This document shows positions 12,242-22,890 of a stretch of 64,000 nt of DNA, piece by piece (the stretch's first letter is position 1; every line of letters starts with the position of its first letter). Source of the DNA: Asterella californica (lineage: Eukaryota; Streptophyta; Marchantiopsida; Marchantiales; Aytoniaceae); NCBI GenBank assembly GCA_036924285.1, contig JAYKYS010000010.1, positions 11,383,001 to 11,447,000 of the forward strand, read 5' to 3'. The notes beneath the pieces are model-generated. The model saw only the letters and a program-made list of their open reading frames with translations. It was not told where the DNA came from and made no database searches. Both the position numbers and the translations under genes were made by a program.

Positions 12242-14265
12242 TATCGTGTCGGATATTTTGTGCGTGAAGGATGTCCAGGAAAACGCGAGGTTCCTGGCTG
12301 TGGAGATGCTGTGTGCCAAACAGAGACAAGACAGAGAAGAACAACCACGAAAAAGGAATGCTGCGATATATACCACTCTGAAAGTATGTACACTGTCGAT
12401 TCTTTCTCCTAACAGCACAAAACTGAGGAAAAGACCAGAGCGGTCTGTAACCTACTTCAGAAGCCCTAAAACAAACCCCTGAAACATAACCCTAGTCTGA
12501 AATCGCCAAAACGTAGCTCAAAGCAAGAGGAACTTCTCTTTGCTAACAACCAGAGCCACAACAGTATCATGCGATCCAAACCCAAGTCCAAACCACATCC
12601 ACACACTAGCTCTTGGCTAAAGCTAGCTACCACAAGCCATACACAACCAACTAAGTCCTTAACGAACTCAAAAGGACGAAACCTGTAGCGAAGGAACCGA
12701 AAAAGACATATCTAGGAACTTTCTCCTTTCGCCAAATGATCTTCAAATGTTGGTAGGGTCTCCTTCCCTGACTCCGTTGGCCCAAGAAACCTTCAGATCC
12801 GGCTCCCGATAGTTGAGATATCGCTAATTTTCGGTCGCAGGTGACCGAACCTTCAAAAACTCCTCCCTGCGGCTTAAAACCGCTCACACCGCACAAACAG
12901 ATCGTCTAAACTGATATCCGTCTTCGCTGGTAGGTAGATCTGGCTACTCTGAACCCAACAAGACTCCAAACAAGCCGTTTGGAGTTCCCCTTGCAAAACT
13001 ACTCGAGAAATTTGGTCGCAGGCTACAAAAAACTGACGTAAATCGGCTCCCTGCGGCTCAAATTTGCTCACCACACCCAAACCAACAATCCAATTCACTT
13101 ACAGTCTTCTCCTATGCGTACATGAGGACTCCCTGATCGCGTAGGCACCAAGAACGAAGAGCTTGGCTCACCGATCGCGAAGAACAATCCAATCTCAGGT
13201 CGTAGGCGATGAAAACCTGACGCAAGCGCTTCCCTGCGAGCCAATTTCTCTCACAACTCTCAAACCGCCCGATAAAACTTTGTATCGTCTTCAATTTCCT
13301 GAAGAACTCGTTGTTCTGATCCCGATGGATCCAAGGACAGCAAGTTTGGACTCCGGAACGGCCCGAACGGTCCAACTCTCCTTCACAGGTAACTGAAAAC
13401 CCCAATTCTGCTCCCTGCGTCTCAATTTCTCCCAGAACACAACCCCCGATCCGTCTCTTCAAGAACCGTCTTAACCTGTGCGTAGCCTGCACAGATCTGA
13501 ACCCGATGACACCTTGCGCGTGTGTATTGGACTTTCTAATTCTCCAAAACATCCACCGACAGGTCGCAGGAACAAGCAAGCCCCTTAAGCAGCCCCCTTG
13601 CAACAGTCTGTACGTACGAAGTTCAACTCTCAATAATAAGAAGCAGGCCCCTTGCGTGTTTGATATAACGCCTGAAGCCCTAAATACCCAGTCAGCAAGT
13701 AACTAGGGGCCTAGCTTGATTTTACCTTTTTCCGAATCGCATAACTTCTTCTCTGGATGTCCAAACGAAATAAACAAGATGCCCATGGAAAGCTGACAAC
13801 GAGCTCTATCCATCTATGCGATAAAAGTAAAGATCCGAAGTTGCGCCAAAAGCTCGTAAGCTGGGGCCTAGCTTGTTTTCTCCATCTTTCGAGTCCTGTA
13901 ACTTCTTCACTATGCGTCCAAACGAAGTAGACAAAGTGCCTATGGAATGCTGACAAGGAGCTCTATCCAACTGGTGCGATAAGAACGAAGATCCGAAGTG
14001 GTGCCAAAAACCCGTAAGCTGGGGCCTAGCTTATTTTCTCCATCTTTCGAGTCCTGTAACTTCTCCACTAGGCGTCCAAACGAAGTAGACAAAGTACCTT
14101 TGGAAAGCTGACAAGGAGCTCTACCCATCTATGTGATGAAAATGGAGATCTGAGATTGTGCCAAAAGCCCGTAAGCTGGGGCCTAGCTTGTCTTCTCATG
14201 AGTGTCTTTGGAGCAACAAGTATCGAAGTTTGAATTTCAAGTAGGAGCCGGTCCACGACACGACA
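12242..14265 (-). repeat. E1 3' LTR
   Basis: 2,024 bp. In element sense it starts TGTCGTGTCG and ends CGACACGATA, which are near-perfect inverted termini. It is unusually long and is built largely of internal tandem repeats: about four copies of about 183 bp (TCCCTGC markers at 12864, 13048, 13231, 13412) and then three to four copies of about 157 bp (GGGCCTAGCTT markers at 13707, 13864, 14022, 14178). There is no convincing ORF inside. Confidence 0.93.
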
Positions 14266-14277
14266 TCCACCCCCTCT
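14266..14277 (-). promoter_or_regulatory. E1 polypurine tract
   Basis: In element sense AGAGGGGGTGGA abuts the start of the 3' LTR. This is the expected place for the plus-strand DNA primer. Element E2 has the identical 12-mer at its own 3' LTR (55681-55692). Confidence 0.9.
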
Positions 14278-14340
14278 GAACCTGTGCATCCTCCGGTATG
14301 CACCAGAGATACCAACCAAGGAGTGGACCGGCTTAACGTC

Positions 14341-17300
14341 CTACTTCCCATCGTAACCAACCTCACCTTCAAGATCTTCTGCATAATCCTCATCCTCAAA
14401 CTGAAACTCCGTCAAGATATCTGCTAAATCGACCTCCTCATCTCTCTTTTTGAAAATCTTGACGCGTTTACCTGCCACTGGTACCTTCAAGCTTGTTCCA
14501 TCCAACTCTTGCAAGGCGTAAGTTGCGTTGTCATGAACCTTCTTCACCACATACGGACCAAACCATCTTCTGGAAAACTTCCGGAGTGCACTATGCTGGT
14601 TGTCTAGACTGTTGTCATAGACTAACACCCAATCACCTTCCTTGATATCCCTAGGTCTCAAACGATGTCGCTGATCAAATCTGACCTTGTTCTTCAACCG
14701 TGCTTCTCGCAGCCTATCCAAAGCAGTTTGGATATCCTCTGGTCTTCTCTCTAATTGCCTAATTCGAATAGCAAGAAGCTCTTCTCTAGTCAAATTGTCC
14801 TCCCAAGGTAACACACTCCATGTCAGAACATGTTCTTCAATCGGCATGATAGGCTTCTGACCTGTGATGAGTTCCACCGGCATGTAACCTGTCACCGAGC
14901 TGTGCGTCGTTCTATCTGCCCATAACGCAAATGGTAAGAGTCGAGGCCACTCGCGCACCCTTTCGTTGCAAGCCTTCACCAAAGCCTTCACAATGGGTGG
15001 ATGACCACGTTCACTCTTGGCATTCCCTTCGGGGTTATAAGCAGTTGTCAATGACAACCTCACCCCACACCTTGCAAAGAATTCACGAGCCTCATGTGCA
15101 TCTAGCTCTCCCCGATCTGCAGTGATCTTCCCCACACATCCATACCGACAAACAACCTCTTCCAAGAGAAATCTACATACCCCTTCAGTTGTCTTCGTCC
15201 GAAGCGCCCTACCCTCGACTTGATTTGAAAGATCCTCTCTAGCAAGTACCAAGTATCTCATCTGCCATAATCCAACCGGCATAATCACCAAGTCTACCAC
15301 CCACTTGAAGTGGATTGCCAACGGATAAGTCGGATGTAATCCGTCACGATGTCGGATATTCGAATACATCTGACATGTCAAACAAGACTCCACAAAAGAT
15401 ACAACATCCTTGTACATGTTTTTCCACCAATACCGCTCTTTCATCTTTGTAAAAGTGGTCCAAATCCCTCGATGTCCAGCCCAAAGACTCTCATGGAACG
15501 CCTTGAGCAACTTCTGCTGATCTTCCTTGTTGCAAATCACCCGTAGCGGTACTCCACCTTTTTGCTTCGATCGCTTCCAAAGAAACCCATCCTGCAACAT
15601 GAAGTTGTAGGCCTTCCTTCTAACTCTCCGAAACCTCTCATCTGTCCAACCTGTCTGCTTAACCATCGTACTAAGGTACCTCCCGATATCAAGCAAATCA
15701 CCATCATACAACCCTTCAACAAACAACTCATCTTCTCTTCCTGTCTGTGCAATCGAATAGAACTCTGTACCCACGTCGTCAATGTCTTCTACCATCTCAT
15801 CTTCCCCATCATATCGAGCCCGAGATAACATATCCGCCATCAGATTATCCTTCCCTGCGATATGTCTAAATTCCGGGTTCAACGACTTGATATATGCGAT
15901 CCATCGTAACATCGCAATATCAGGAGTTGAACAATTCATGATCATCCCTAACAACGGCAAGCAATCAGTTTCAATCACCACTACTGCTCCAATCAAATAC
16001 TCTTTCTCAGTTTTCATAGCTGAAACAATACCCCACAGTTCTCTCTTCACTTGCGGGTAAGCACGTTGTCGAGCACTTAACACCTTCGCTCCGAACCTAA
16101 CCGCAAACCTTTCTCCATCCTCATCATCCTGTCCGACTGCCCATCCAATTGCAACTGGACTTGTATCCACAGTAAGAATCACCGGCCTAGCACCCTTGTA
16201 ATCAATCCTTCCCAGAACTGGAGGAGATGATAGTAAAGATTTCAGCTTCCTTACCGCATCAGTATGCTCTTCCTCCCATCTGAACTTATGACGCTTACGC
16301 AACAATCCATACAACGGATCCGCCACATGCGCATAATGAGGAATCCAAATGTGGTAGAATACACAAGCACCTAGAAATCTTCTTACTTCTGTCAGCGAGT
16401 TGCAAACCTCCTTCATTCTTCCAATCGCATCCACCTTGTTCGGATCTGGCTTCCGACCAAACGATCCACACAAATGACCAACGATCAATACCTCTCTAAC
16501 CCCAAATGTAGACTTCGCACCTGACAGCGTAAGATGAACTTCCTCAAGTCGAGATAAGATCTTCTCACAGTCTGCGATGTGATCAGTGACGTATCGCCGA
16601 CACCCCCTCTGATCTAATGCCTCATCCTTCTCATCTTCCACACATCCTTTGATGGGGATGTCATCCAAGAACGGCATCGTCTTTTCGGGGATGAAGTCCC
16701 TTAGAACTCGATTCATCCCGTTCATCATGTGTGCTACCGAGTTGGTAGCTCCCTGTGATAAGGTACACATCCTAACCAACCCCAAAGGTGTCCTCATTGT
16801 CGTGAAGCTTCTGCTCTCCTCCGCTAGTTGAAATTGATCATACCCCGAGTAAAGATCTCCCATTGAGTAAATCGCTCTTCCTGCAAACGCTTCTGCAAAC
16901 TCATCCACAATCGGTCCCACCCCAGCATTTCTGATTGTTACTGCGTTCACCGGCTGCATGTCTTGGATGAACCGCAGCGACCCATTCTTCTTTGGTACCG
17001 TAAACCATCTGCTTGAATATGGTGCAAACGACGGCTCCAAGATCTTCATCCGCATCTTCTCCTTCAGCAACTCCACTAGTTTGGGCAAGTGAGCCCGCGG
17101 TACTGGAATTGGTCTCAGGTTCCATGACACATGCGGTACCGTGAAGATAACCATCGAGGTAACAACGTACGGATCTACACATCCAATCTCAAGTGGCTCA
17201 AAAGCAAATGCTTTCCCATGTCTTGTAAGCATCTCCTTGAAGCACCTCCTCTCTTCTGGTAGAAGAAACCCATCAGATCCAATCTTCAGCTCTTCAAGGG

Positions 17301-17544
17301 TCTTCTCTGTGAACTTGTGTCCTATCATTGCAGGATCTCTCAAACTCTTCTCCTTTGAAGCTCGATCCATCTGTTGGTTGGTGTCTTCCGGCAAAGGACC
17401 AGCAACTGGCTTTACTTTCCTATCCACTGTCTTGTACCTTGTCTCAACTCGAACCTCCGGTGCACGGAATGATTCGATCACCGAATAGACCTCCCTTGAA
17501 TGAATCTGCACGACCTTATCCATATCCTCCCATCCAATAGACAT
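14341..17544 (-). CDS. E1 Pol core: reverse transcriptase, RNase H, integrase
   Basis: This open stretch encodes 1,067 residues. RT: about 130-350, with catalytic Asp230 in SMGDLYSGYDQF and the FLDD box at 292-295 (the usual form is YxDD). RNase H: about 455-575, with Asp460, Glu502, Asp527 and Asp571 as plausible catalytic residues. Integrase: zinc-binding His684, His691, Cys721 and Cys724, then a DDE set, probably Asp751, Asp810 and Glu845. The end has a GPY-type module (RWFGPYVV) and an acidic tail, and I see no chromodomain. The first ATG is unlikely to be the true start: homology with E2 continues upstream, and pol is normally made as a Gag fusion. The TGA just upstream (17551-17553) and a frameshift near 17645 probably block that fusion. 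Confidence 0.93.
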   Translation of the reverse strand: MSIGWEDMDKVVQIHSREVYSVIESFRAPEVRVETRYKTVDRKVKPVAGPLPEDTNQQMDRASKEKSLRDPAMIGHKFTEKTLEELKIGSDGFLLPEERRCFKEMLTRHGKAFAFEPLEIGCVDPYVVTSMVIFTVPHVSWNLRPIPVPRAHLPKLVELLKEKMRMKILEPSFAPYSSRWFTVPKKNGSLRFIQDMQPVNAVTIRNAGVGPIVDEFAEAFAGRAIYSMGDLYSGYDQFQLAEESRSFTTMRTPLGLVRMCTLSQGATNSVAHMMNGMNRVLRDFIPEKTMPFLDDIPIKGCVEDEKDEALDQRGCRRYVTDHIADCEKILSRLEEVHLTLSGAKSTFGVREVLIVGHLCGSFGRKPDPNKVDAIGRMKEVCNSLTEVRRFLGACVFYHIWIPHYAHVADPLYGLLRKRHKFRWEEEHTDAVRKLKSLLSSPPVLGRIDYKGARPVILTVDTSPVAIGWAVGQDDEDGERFAVRFGAKVLSARQRAYPQVKRELWGIVSAMKTEKEYLIGAVVVIETDCLPLLGMIMNCSTPDIAMLRWIAYIKSLNPEFRHIAGKDNLMADMLSRARYDGEDEMVEDIDDVGTEFYSIAQTGREDELFVEGLYDGDLLDIGRYLSTMVKQTGWTDERFRRVRRKAYNFMLQDGFLWKRSKQKGGVPLRVICNKEDQQKLLKAFHESLWAGHRGIWTTFTKMKERYWWKNMYKDVVSFVESCLTCQMYSNIRHRDGLHPTYPLAIHFKWVVDLVIMPVGLWQMRYLVLAREDLSNQVEGRALRTKTTEGVCRFLLEEVVCRYGCVGKITADRGELDAHEAREFFARCGVRLSLTTAYNPEGNAKSERGHPPIVKALVKACNERVREWPRLLPFALWADRTTHSSVTGYMPVELITGQKPIMPIEEHVLTWSVLPWEDNLTREELLAIRIRQLERRPEDIQTALDRLREARLKNKVRFDQRHRLRPRDIKEGDWVLVYDNSLDNQHSALRKFSRRWFGPYVVKKVHDNATYALQELDGTSLKVPVAGKRVKIFKKRDEEVDLADILTEFQFEDEDYAEDLEGEVGYDGK

Positions 17545-17806
17545 GATCTCTCACAAGGGATCTTCCAACCCATCCTCTTCATAAACACCAGAAATCCATT
17601 CATCCCTTTCTAGCTCACCCAATTCTTTCAACATCAACTCACACCACGCAAATGTTTTTGTTCTTTTCTTCTCAGCTCTTCTATCTTCTTGTAGACAACA
17701 ATCCCACACTCTGAAAATCCAATAAACCCTGTACAAAAGGCACTATCTCCATCAAGCGAGAGTACCTTCTCTTGCGCACCACCACAATCCCGCTCTATAG
17801 TGGTAC
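17545..17806 (-). pseudogene. E1 Gag-Pol linker, broken by a frameshift and a stop
   Basis: In the -1 frame relative to Gag, the minus strand stays open from the Gag end through STTIERDCGG and GFIGFSECGIVVYKKIEEL. It can be aligned with E2 (STIEERDFNG; SFLGLTSCGSVCYRKVENL). Near 17645 the similarity moves to another frame (ELGELERDEWISGVYEEDG against NGELARDEYVSGVFEEQ), which means a small indel in E1. Ten residues later TGA at 17551-17553 stands where E2 has a Gly codon. The strand therefore encodes the normal linker but cannot translate it continuously. Confidence 0.7.
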
Positions 17807-20254
17807 TCAACGAAAATCCTTGAACTCTTCACTCACCCTTGGAAGCGGCTTCTCCCTCAAACGATCTCGGTTGCGCTCGTGGTTGGACGGTACAGTCAGG
17901 AACTGTACCGCTCTCTTCTCATCTTGACTTCGGATCCTAGCATACGCAGATCCGTCGTCCAGTACCTTTGTCTCCATCCGGGTTGCTATGATGAAAGGTT
18001 GACCCAGAATGAGTGGGTATGATGTTGCTTCCTGAACAAAGAAGTTCTGCTCGATAGCAACATCACCTACGCGCACTCTGATGTCTGGACAAGCTCCATA
18101 CAAGTCTCCTCTCGTGTTGTTGGCTGCTCTTATGACCCATCCATGCTCTGTGTCGATCGGCCACTTCTTCCTCTTGTACAGCTCCTTCGACATGATGTTG
18201 ATTTCTGATCCATGATCGATCAGAGCAACCACCGGCTCATCCAAGTCCTCGATCCTCACCAACGTCTCCGTCGTAGCTCGAGCCCAGTGACTGTGGCTGT
18301 AATGACTTGAGCTCCGCTTCCCATCCTCCTCTTCATCCTCGAAATGCACCTTGCGCCTTCGATCTCTTTCTTCCTCTGGAGAATAGACACTGCACCTTGC
18401 AAGCTCTCTCTCCTCATCCACTGACATCCTAGTATCCAAAGCATGTGATAAACCAGTCTCACCCGTAATTTGTCGTTTCCGTTTGATGACATCGATGATG
18501 ACATCATGAAACTCACGCTTGGCGATGCCTAACACTTCTCTCAAAGTAAACTCCACCTTCGCATTCAGAATGCGATCTTCCAAGACTCCCTTCAAGTCTG
18601 TTGAAGCCTCGATATCCGACTGTAGCTTGTACACAGCCGGCTTACCCTTCTCCTTCTGAGATTTCTCCTTCGATGGAGAAGGAGCATCGTCCATCGGTAG
18701 GTCTTGAGCTCCTGCATCCCGAAGTTCTTGGCGAACCTTCTCCCCTCGAGTCTGTCTCTTTGAAGAAGTCCCTTCTCCTGAATCCTCTGAATCTCGCCTT
18801 CTCTTCTCTTCCAACAACGCTTCGTGTTGGTTCTTGGCGATGTACGCATGCACCGATAGAGCTTCTATCGGATCCTCCCATCCAGTATCCCTTCTGATTG
18901 TTGCAGCTGTCCTCTGCAACGTCTCACGTGCCATCTTCCCTTTCTGTTTCATGGAGATGGCAGATGACCACAACTCACTTGGCTCAACTTGCTTGTTGAA
19001 ACTCCTCTCAGCCTGATCCTCAACCCTTGTGCCATAAGTTCCAGCTTCCACCATTGCAACTGCTTGCGCTGATAGGTGGTCCTCAACCAACTTCTTCATC
19101 CCTCCCCTACCAAAGTTGGTCTGAAGAAGTGCACCAGTATCCCTCAACGCTACCTTCCCATCCTTCCAGAAGATCACTCCTTGCTGCAGAATATCTGTGA
19201 ACTCCTTGCAATCTCTGCGCGGATGATCAGTACCATCGCACCAGATACACCGCTGGATCCAGCCTTGCTTCTCAACCGGTCTTACTCCACTTGTAGATCC
19301 CTTCTCTTCCAATCTGGTGAGCTTGATCTGCAGATCTCTCATTCCACGCAATATCTCCTCAAGGTTTGAGTCATCCTTCTTCGGAGATACCATGGGTGCC
19401 TGAACAACTGGAACAACCGGAACAACAGGAACAGCTGGAGCAACAGGTACTACTTGTCTAGCAACAGGAACTGATCGGACTACAGGAACAGGTGTTACAG
19501 CTGTAGGTGTTGGCGCCAGTCTCCTAACAGGAACTTTCTCTCGTCTCCGCTCCCTCTTGGTAAGCAGACCAACAACTTCCTCAACCTTCTTCCAGCTGCT
19601 GGTCAATCCATCGTCCTCCTCCCGGTCTTCCAGAAGTACCTCTAGCTTCTCCTGCAACTTCTCATCTGCAGCCCGAAGAAATAGCTCTGTCTTGTTGGAC
19701 TGCAACGTCAACTTCTCCATCCTGGTCAGCCGTGAAAACTGCTTCTCAAACTCTCTGAGCAACTCAGTAGCTTGTAAACCCTTCCTTGGTTGCTCAACCC
19801 ACTCCAAGAATGACTTCTTGGTGACTCGATCAGAGTCCTCCAAGAAGTACTCATCCATCAAGGCACGAGCAAAAGTCTCCCAATCCTTGTTAAAATGCTT
19901 CGTTAGCATTTTAACATGATCCCTAATCTCTGGAGCTGCTGCCAACTCAAACGTCTCAATCATCTCATCTTCTGAGACCCGGTTCAGCTCCATCTCCTTC
20001 ACATAATGTCTCAGATACCTTGAGACATCTCTTCCATCAAACTGGTCAATCCTGCTGACCACCGCTTGTAGCGCCTTTGTTGCCAAAGCTTCCTTCCGCT
20101 CATCAGATTGTTGCTGCCGTAAGAACATAGTGAAAGCTTGGAACATCGATGCAGTCGCTGGATCCAACTGCACCTTCGGCAACCCACTTGAACCACTAGC
20201 TCCATCTCCATCACCTTTCCCATCCCCACTCATGACTGCCAATCCCTTCTTCAA
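17807..20254 (-). CDS. E1 Gag-protease polyprotein
   Basis: 815 residues. The N-terminal half (about 30-240) is a helical Gag capsid-like region with a conserved EWVEQPRKG stretch. A Pro/Val-rich hinge follows (about 243-288). A single CCHC zinc knuckle, Cys336-x2-Cys339-x4-His344-x4-Cys349, would bind the genomic RNA. The C-terminal part holds an aspartic protease with the triplet Asp680-His-Gly (LIDHGSEINIMS) and the downstream LILGQPF flap-like motif. Most such proteases have DSG or DTG; His in the second place is shared with E2. The ORF is intact. The most upstream ATG was taken as start, but an internal ATG eight codons on begins the MSGDGKGDG stretch and could also be used. Confidence 0.92.
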   Translation of the reverse strand: MKKGLAVMSGDGKGDGDGASGSSGLPKVQLDPATASMFQAFTMFLRQQQSDERKEALATKALQAVVSRIDQFDGRDVSRYLRHYVKEMELNRVSEDEMIETFELAAAPEIRDHVKMLTKHFNKDWETFARALMDEYFLEDSDRVTKKSFLEWVEQPRKGLQATELLREFEKQFSRLTRMEKLTLQSNKTELFLRAADEKLQEKLEVLLEDREEDDGLTSSWKKVEEVVGLLTKRERRREKVPVRRLAPTPTAVTPVPVVRSVPVARQVVPVAPAVPVVPVVPVVQAPMVSPKKDDSNLEEILRGMRDLQIKLTRLEEKGSTSGVRPVEKQGWIQRCIWCDGTDHPRRDCKEFTDILQQGVIFWKDGKVALRDTGALLQTNFGRGGMKKLVEDHLSAQAVAMVEAGTYGTRVEDQAERSFNKQVEPSELWSSAISMKQKGKMARETLQRTAATIRRDTGWEDPIEALSVHAYIAKNQHEALLEEKRRRDSEDSGEGTSSKRQTRGEKVRQELRDAGAQDLPMDDAPSPSKEKSQKEKGKPAVYKLQSDIEASTDLKGVLEDRILNAKVEFTLREVLGIAKREFHDVIIDVIKRKRQITGETGLSHALDTRMSVDEERELARCSVYSPEEERDRRRKVHFEDEEEDGKRSSSHYSHSHWARATTETLVRIEDLDEPVVALIDHGSEINIMSKELYKRKKWPIDTEHGWVIRAANNTRGDLYGACPDIRVRVGDVAIEQNFFVQEATSYPLILGQPFIIATRMETKVLDDGSAYARIRSQDEKRAVQFLTVPSNHERNRDRLREKPLPRVSEEFKDFR

Positions 20255-20288
20255 AGTTCACACACAGAAGAAATCTCCACCCCAGACC

Positions 20289-20306
20289 TTCACGTCGAGT
20301 TCACCA
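20289..20306 (-). promoter_or_regulatory. E1 putative primer-binding site
   Basis: In element sense TGGTGAACTCGACGTGAA lies a few bases inside the 5' LTR. It begins TGG as primer sites do (pairing with tRNA ...CCA) and is identical to the site in E2 (49757-49774). I cannot name the tRNA with confidence; it is not the initiator-Met site used by the Copia element. Confidence 0.7.
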
Positions 20307-20309
20307 CCG

Positions 20310-22330
20310 TATCGTGTCGGATATTTTGTGCGTGAAGGATGTCCAGGAAAACGCGAGGTTCCTGGCTGTGGAGATGCTGTGTGCCAAACAGAGACAAGAC
20401 AGAGAAGAACAACCACGAAAAAGGAATGCTGCGATATATACCACTCTGAAAGTATGTACACTGTCGATTCTTTCTCCTAACAGCACAAAACTGAGGAAAA
20501 GACCAGAGCGGTCTGTAACCTACTTCAGAAGCCCTAAAACAAACCCCTGAAACGTAACCCTAGTCTGAAATCGCCAAAACGTAGCTCAAAGCAAGAGGAA
20601 CTTCTCTTTGCTAACAACCAGAGCCACAACAGTATCATGCGATCCAAACCCAAGTCCAAACCACATCCACACACTAGCTCTTGGCTAAAGCTAGCTACCA
20701 CAAGCCATACACAACCAACTAAGTCCTTAACGAACTCAAAAGGACAAAACCTGTAGCGAAGGAACCGAAAAAGACCTATCTAGGAACTTTCTCCTTTCGC
20801 CAAACGATCTTCAAATGTTGGTAGGGTCTCCTTCCCTGACTCCGTTGGCCCAAGAAACCTTCAGATCCGGCTCCCGATAGTTGAGATATCGCTAATTTTC
20901 GGTCGCAGGTGACCGAACCTTCAAAAACTCCTCCCTGCGGCTTAAAACCGCTCACACCGCACAAACAGATCGTCTAAACTGATATCCGTCTTCGCTGGTA
21001 GGTAGATCTGGCTACTCTGAACCCAACAAGACTCCAAACAAGCCGTTTGGAGTTCCCCTTGCAAAACTACTCGAGAAATTTGGTCGCAGGCTACAAAAAA
21101 CTGACGTAAATCGGCTCCCTGCGGCTCAAATTTGCTCACCACACCCAAACCAACAATCCAATTCACTTACAGTCTTCTCCTATGCGTACATGAGGACTCC
21201 CTGATCGCGTAGGCACCAAGAACGAAGAGCTTGGCTCACCGATCGCGAAGAACAATCCAATCTCAGGTCGCAGGCGATGAAAACCTGACGCAAGCGCTTC
21301 CCTGCGAGCCAATTTCTCTCACAACTCTCAAACCGCCCGATAAAACTTTGTATCGTCTTCAATTTCCTGAAGAACTCGTTGTTCTGATCCCGATGGATCC
21401 AAGGACAGCAAGTTTGGACTCCAGAACGGCCCGAACGGTCCAACTCTCCTTCACAGGTAACTGAAAACCCCAATTCTGCTCCCTGCGTCTCAATTTCTCC
21501 CAGAACACAACCCCCGATCCGTCTCTTCAAGAACCGTTAACCTATGCGTAGCCTGCACAGATCTGAACCCGATGACACCTTGCGCGCGTGTATTGGACTT
21601 TCCAATTCTCCAAAACATCCACCGACAGGTCGCAGGAACAAGCAAGCCCCTTAAGCAGCCCCCTTGCAACAGTCTGTACGTACGAAGTTCAACTCTCAAT
21701 AATAAGAAGCAGTCCCCTTGCGTGTTTGATATAACGCCTGAAGCCCTAAATACCCAGTCAGCAAGTAACTAGGGGCCTAGCTTGATTTTACCTTTTTCCG
21801 AATCGCATAACTTCTTCTCTGGATGTCCAAACGAAATAAACAAGATGCCCATGGAAAGCTGACAACGAGCTCTATCCATCTATGCGATAAAAGTAAAGAT
21901 CCGAAGTTGCGCCAAAAGCTCATAAGCTGGGGCCTAGCTTGTTTTCTCCATCTTTCGAGTCCTGTAACTTCTTCACTATGCGTCCAAACGAAGTAGACAA
22001 AGTGCCTATGGAATGCTGACAAGGAGCTCTATCCACTGGTGCGATAAGAACGAAGATCCGAAGTGGTGCCAAAAACCCATAAGCTGGGGCCTAGCTTATT
22101 TTCTCCATCTTTCGAGTCCTGTAACTTCTCCACTAGGCGTCCAAACGAAGTAGACAAAGTGCCTTTGGAAAGCTGACAAGGAGCTCTACCCATCTATGTG
22201 ATGAAAATGGAGATCTGAGATTGTGCCAAAAGCCCGTAAGCTGGGGCCTAGCTTGTCTTCTCATGAGTGTCTTTGGAGCAACAAGTATCGAAGTTTGAAT
22301 TTCAAGTAGGAGCCGGTCCACGACACGACA
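20310..22330 (-). repeat. E1 5' LTR
   Basis: 2,021 bp copy of the LTR at 12242-14265, with the same internal arrays (about 183 bp units, then about 157 bp units from 21775 on). By eye there are about 13 substitutions, 11 of them transitions, and two indels (2 bp and 1 bp). Confidence 0.93.
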
Positions 22331-22890
22331 GCGTTCGAGTGAAGCAAAACCGTTTCTTTCGCCACCAGAAACTTTGAACGTGATTTCGGAGGCCTAGACG
22401 ATTTTTTCTCGTTGAAATCTGTCGACCAGTCCTTTTAGAGCTGTCTTGTTCAGAAGGTGCGAATTGTGTACTGGGTCAAGTTTCAGTCGATTTGGATGTT
22501 TCCAGCGGCAGTTTTTCAATCGGATCTTTTTCGACCAAAACAAAAGTTTTAGGACTTGACCCTAAAACAAATCCTGTTCCGAATATGGGTGAGCCGATCC
22601 CTAGCAATTTGAAAAATTTGGAAAATTTTGAAGGGTCGCACATCCATTTCTGATCTCATTTGGTCCAGTTTCGACATTTCTTGGTGTGTTCTTTCGACGT
22701 TTCTGTCGTGTTTTGTACACCTACAGTTCGCGGACAGGTTCTTTCTTCATTGTTGCTGCAGGAGAAGTTCGCGGAGTTGCCTCATTGTGACTTGTGATAA
22801 CTCTTGATCGTGCGGTGTGGAGAGACGAGTTTCGTGAAGGTTCTGTGAGGTTTTCCGCGTACAGAACAGCGCAATTTTGACGTTGCAGCT
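22331..22890 (+). other. Copia untranslated leader, continued after E1
   Basis: This is the downstream part of the Copia leader whose upstream part is 12138-12241. Its identity is shown by the inverted Copia fragment at 29276-29875, which contains both parts joined. No ORF of note is present; it ends at the Gag ATG. Confidence 0.8.

Larger units (their letters stand above)
12242..22330 (-). mobile_element. Ty3/Gypsy LTR retrotransposon E1, complete structure, nested in the Copia leader
   Basis: Direct LTRs at 12242-14265 and 20310-22330 bracket minus-strand Gag-protease and pol ORFs. The target is duplicated as GCGT (12238-12241 and 22331-22334). The related minus-strand Copia fragment at 29276-29875 has the uninterrupted target (plus sense of the Copia: CTGATGCGTTCG), confirming the insertion point. 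The LTRs differ by about 13 substitutions and two small indels in 2.02 kb by eye, so the insertion is fairly recent. All structural parts are present, but the pol linker has a frameshift near 17645 and a stop at 17551-17553. Confidence 0.95.

Noticed and set aside
12179..12482. Genes at the E1/Copia junction, repeated at 20130-20550
   Set aside because: These ORFs lie in the two copies of the E1 LTR and are identical because the LTRs are; no coding signal.
14931..20229. Plus-strand and alternative minus-frame ORFs inside E1 (for example 15562-15828, 17141-17488, 19557-19919)
   Set aside because: They are shadows of the Gag and Pol frames, with compositions expected from reading the opposite strand.
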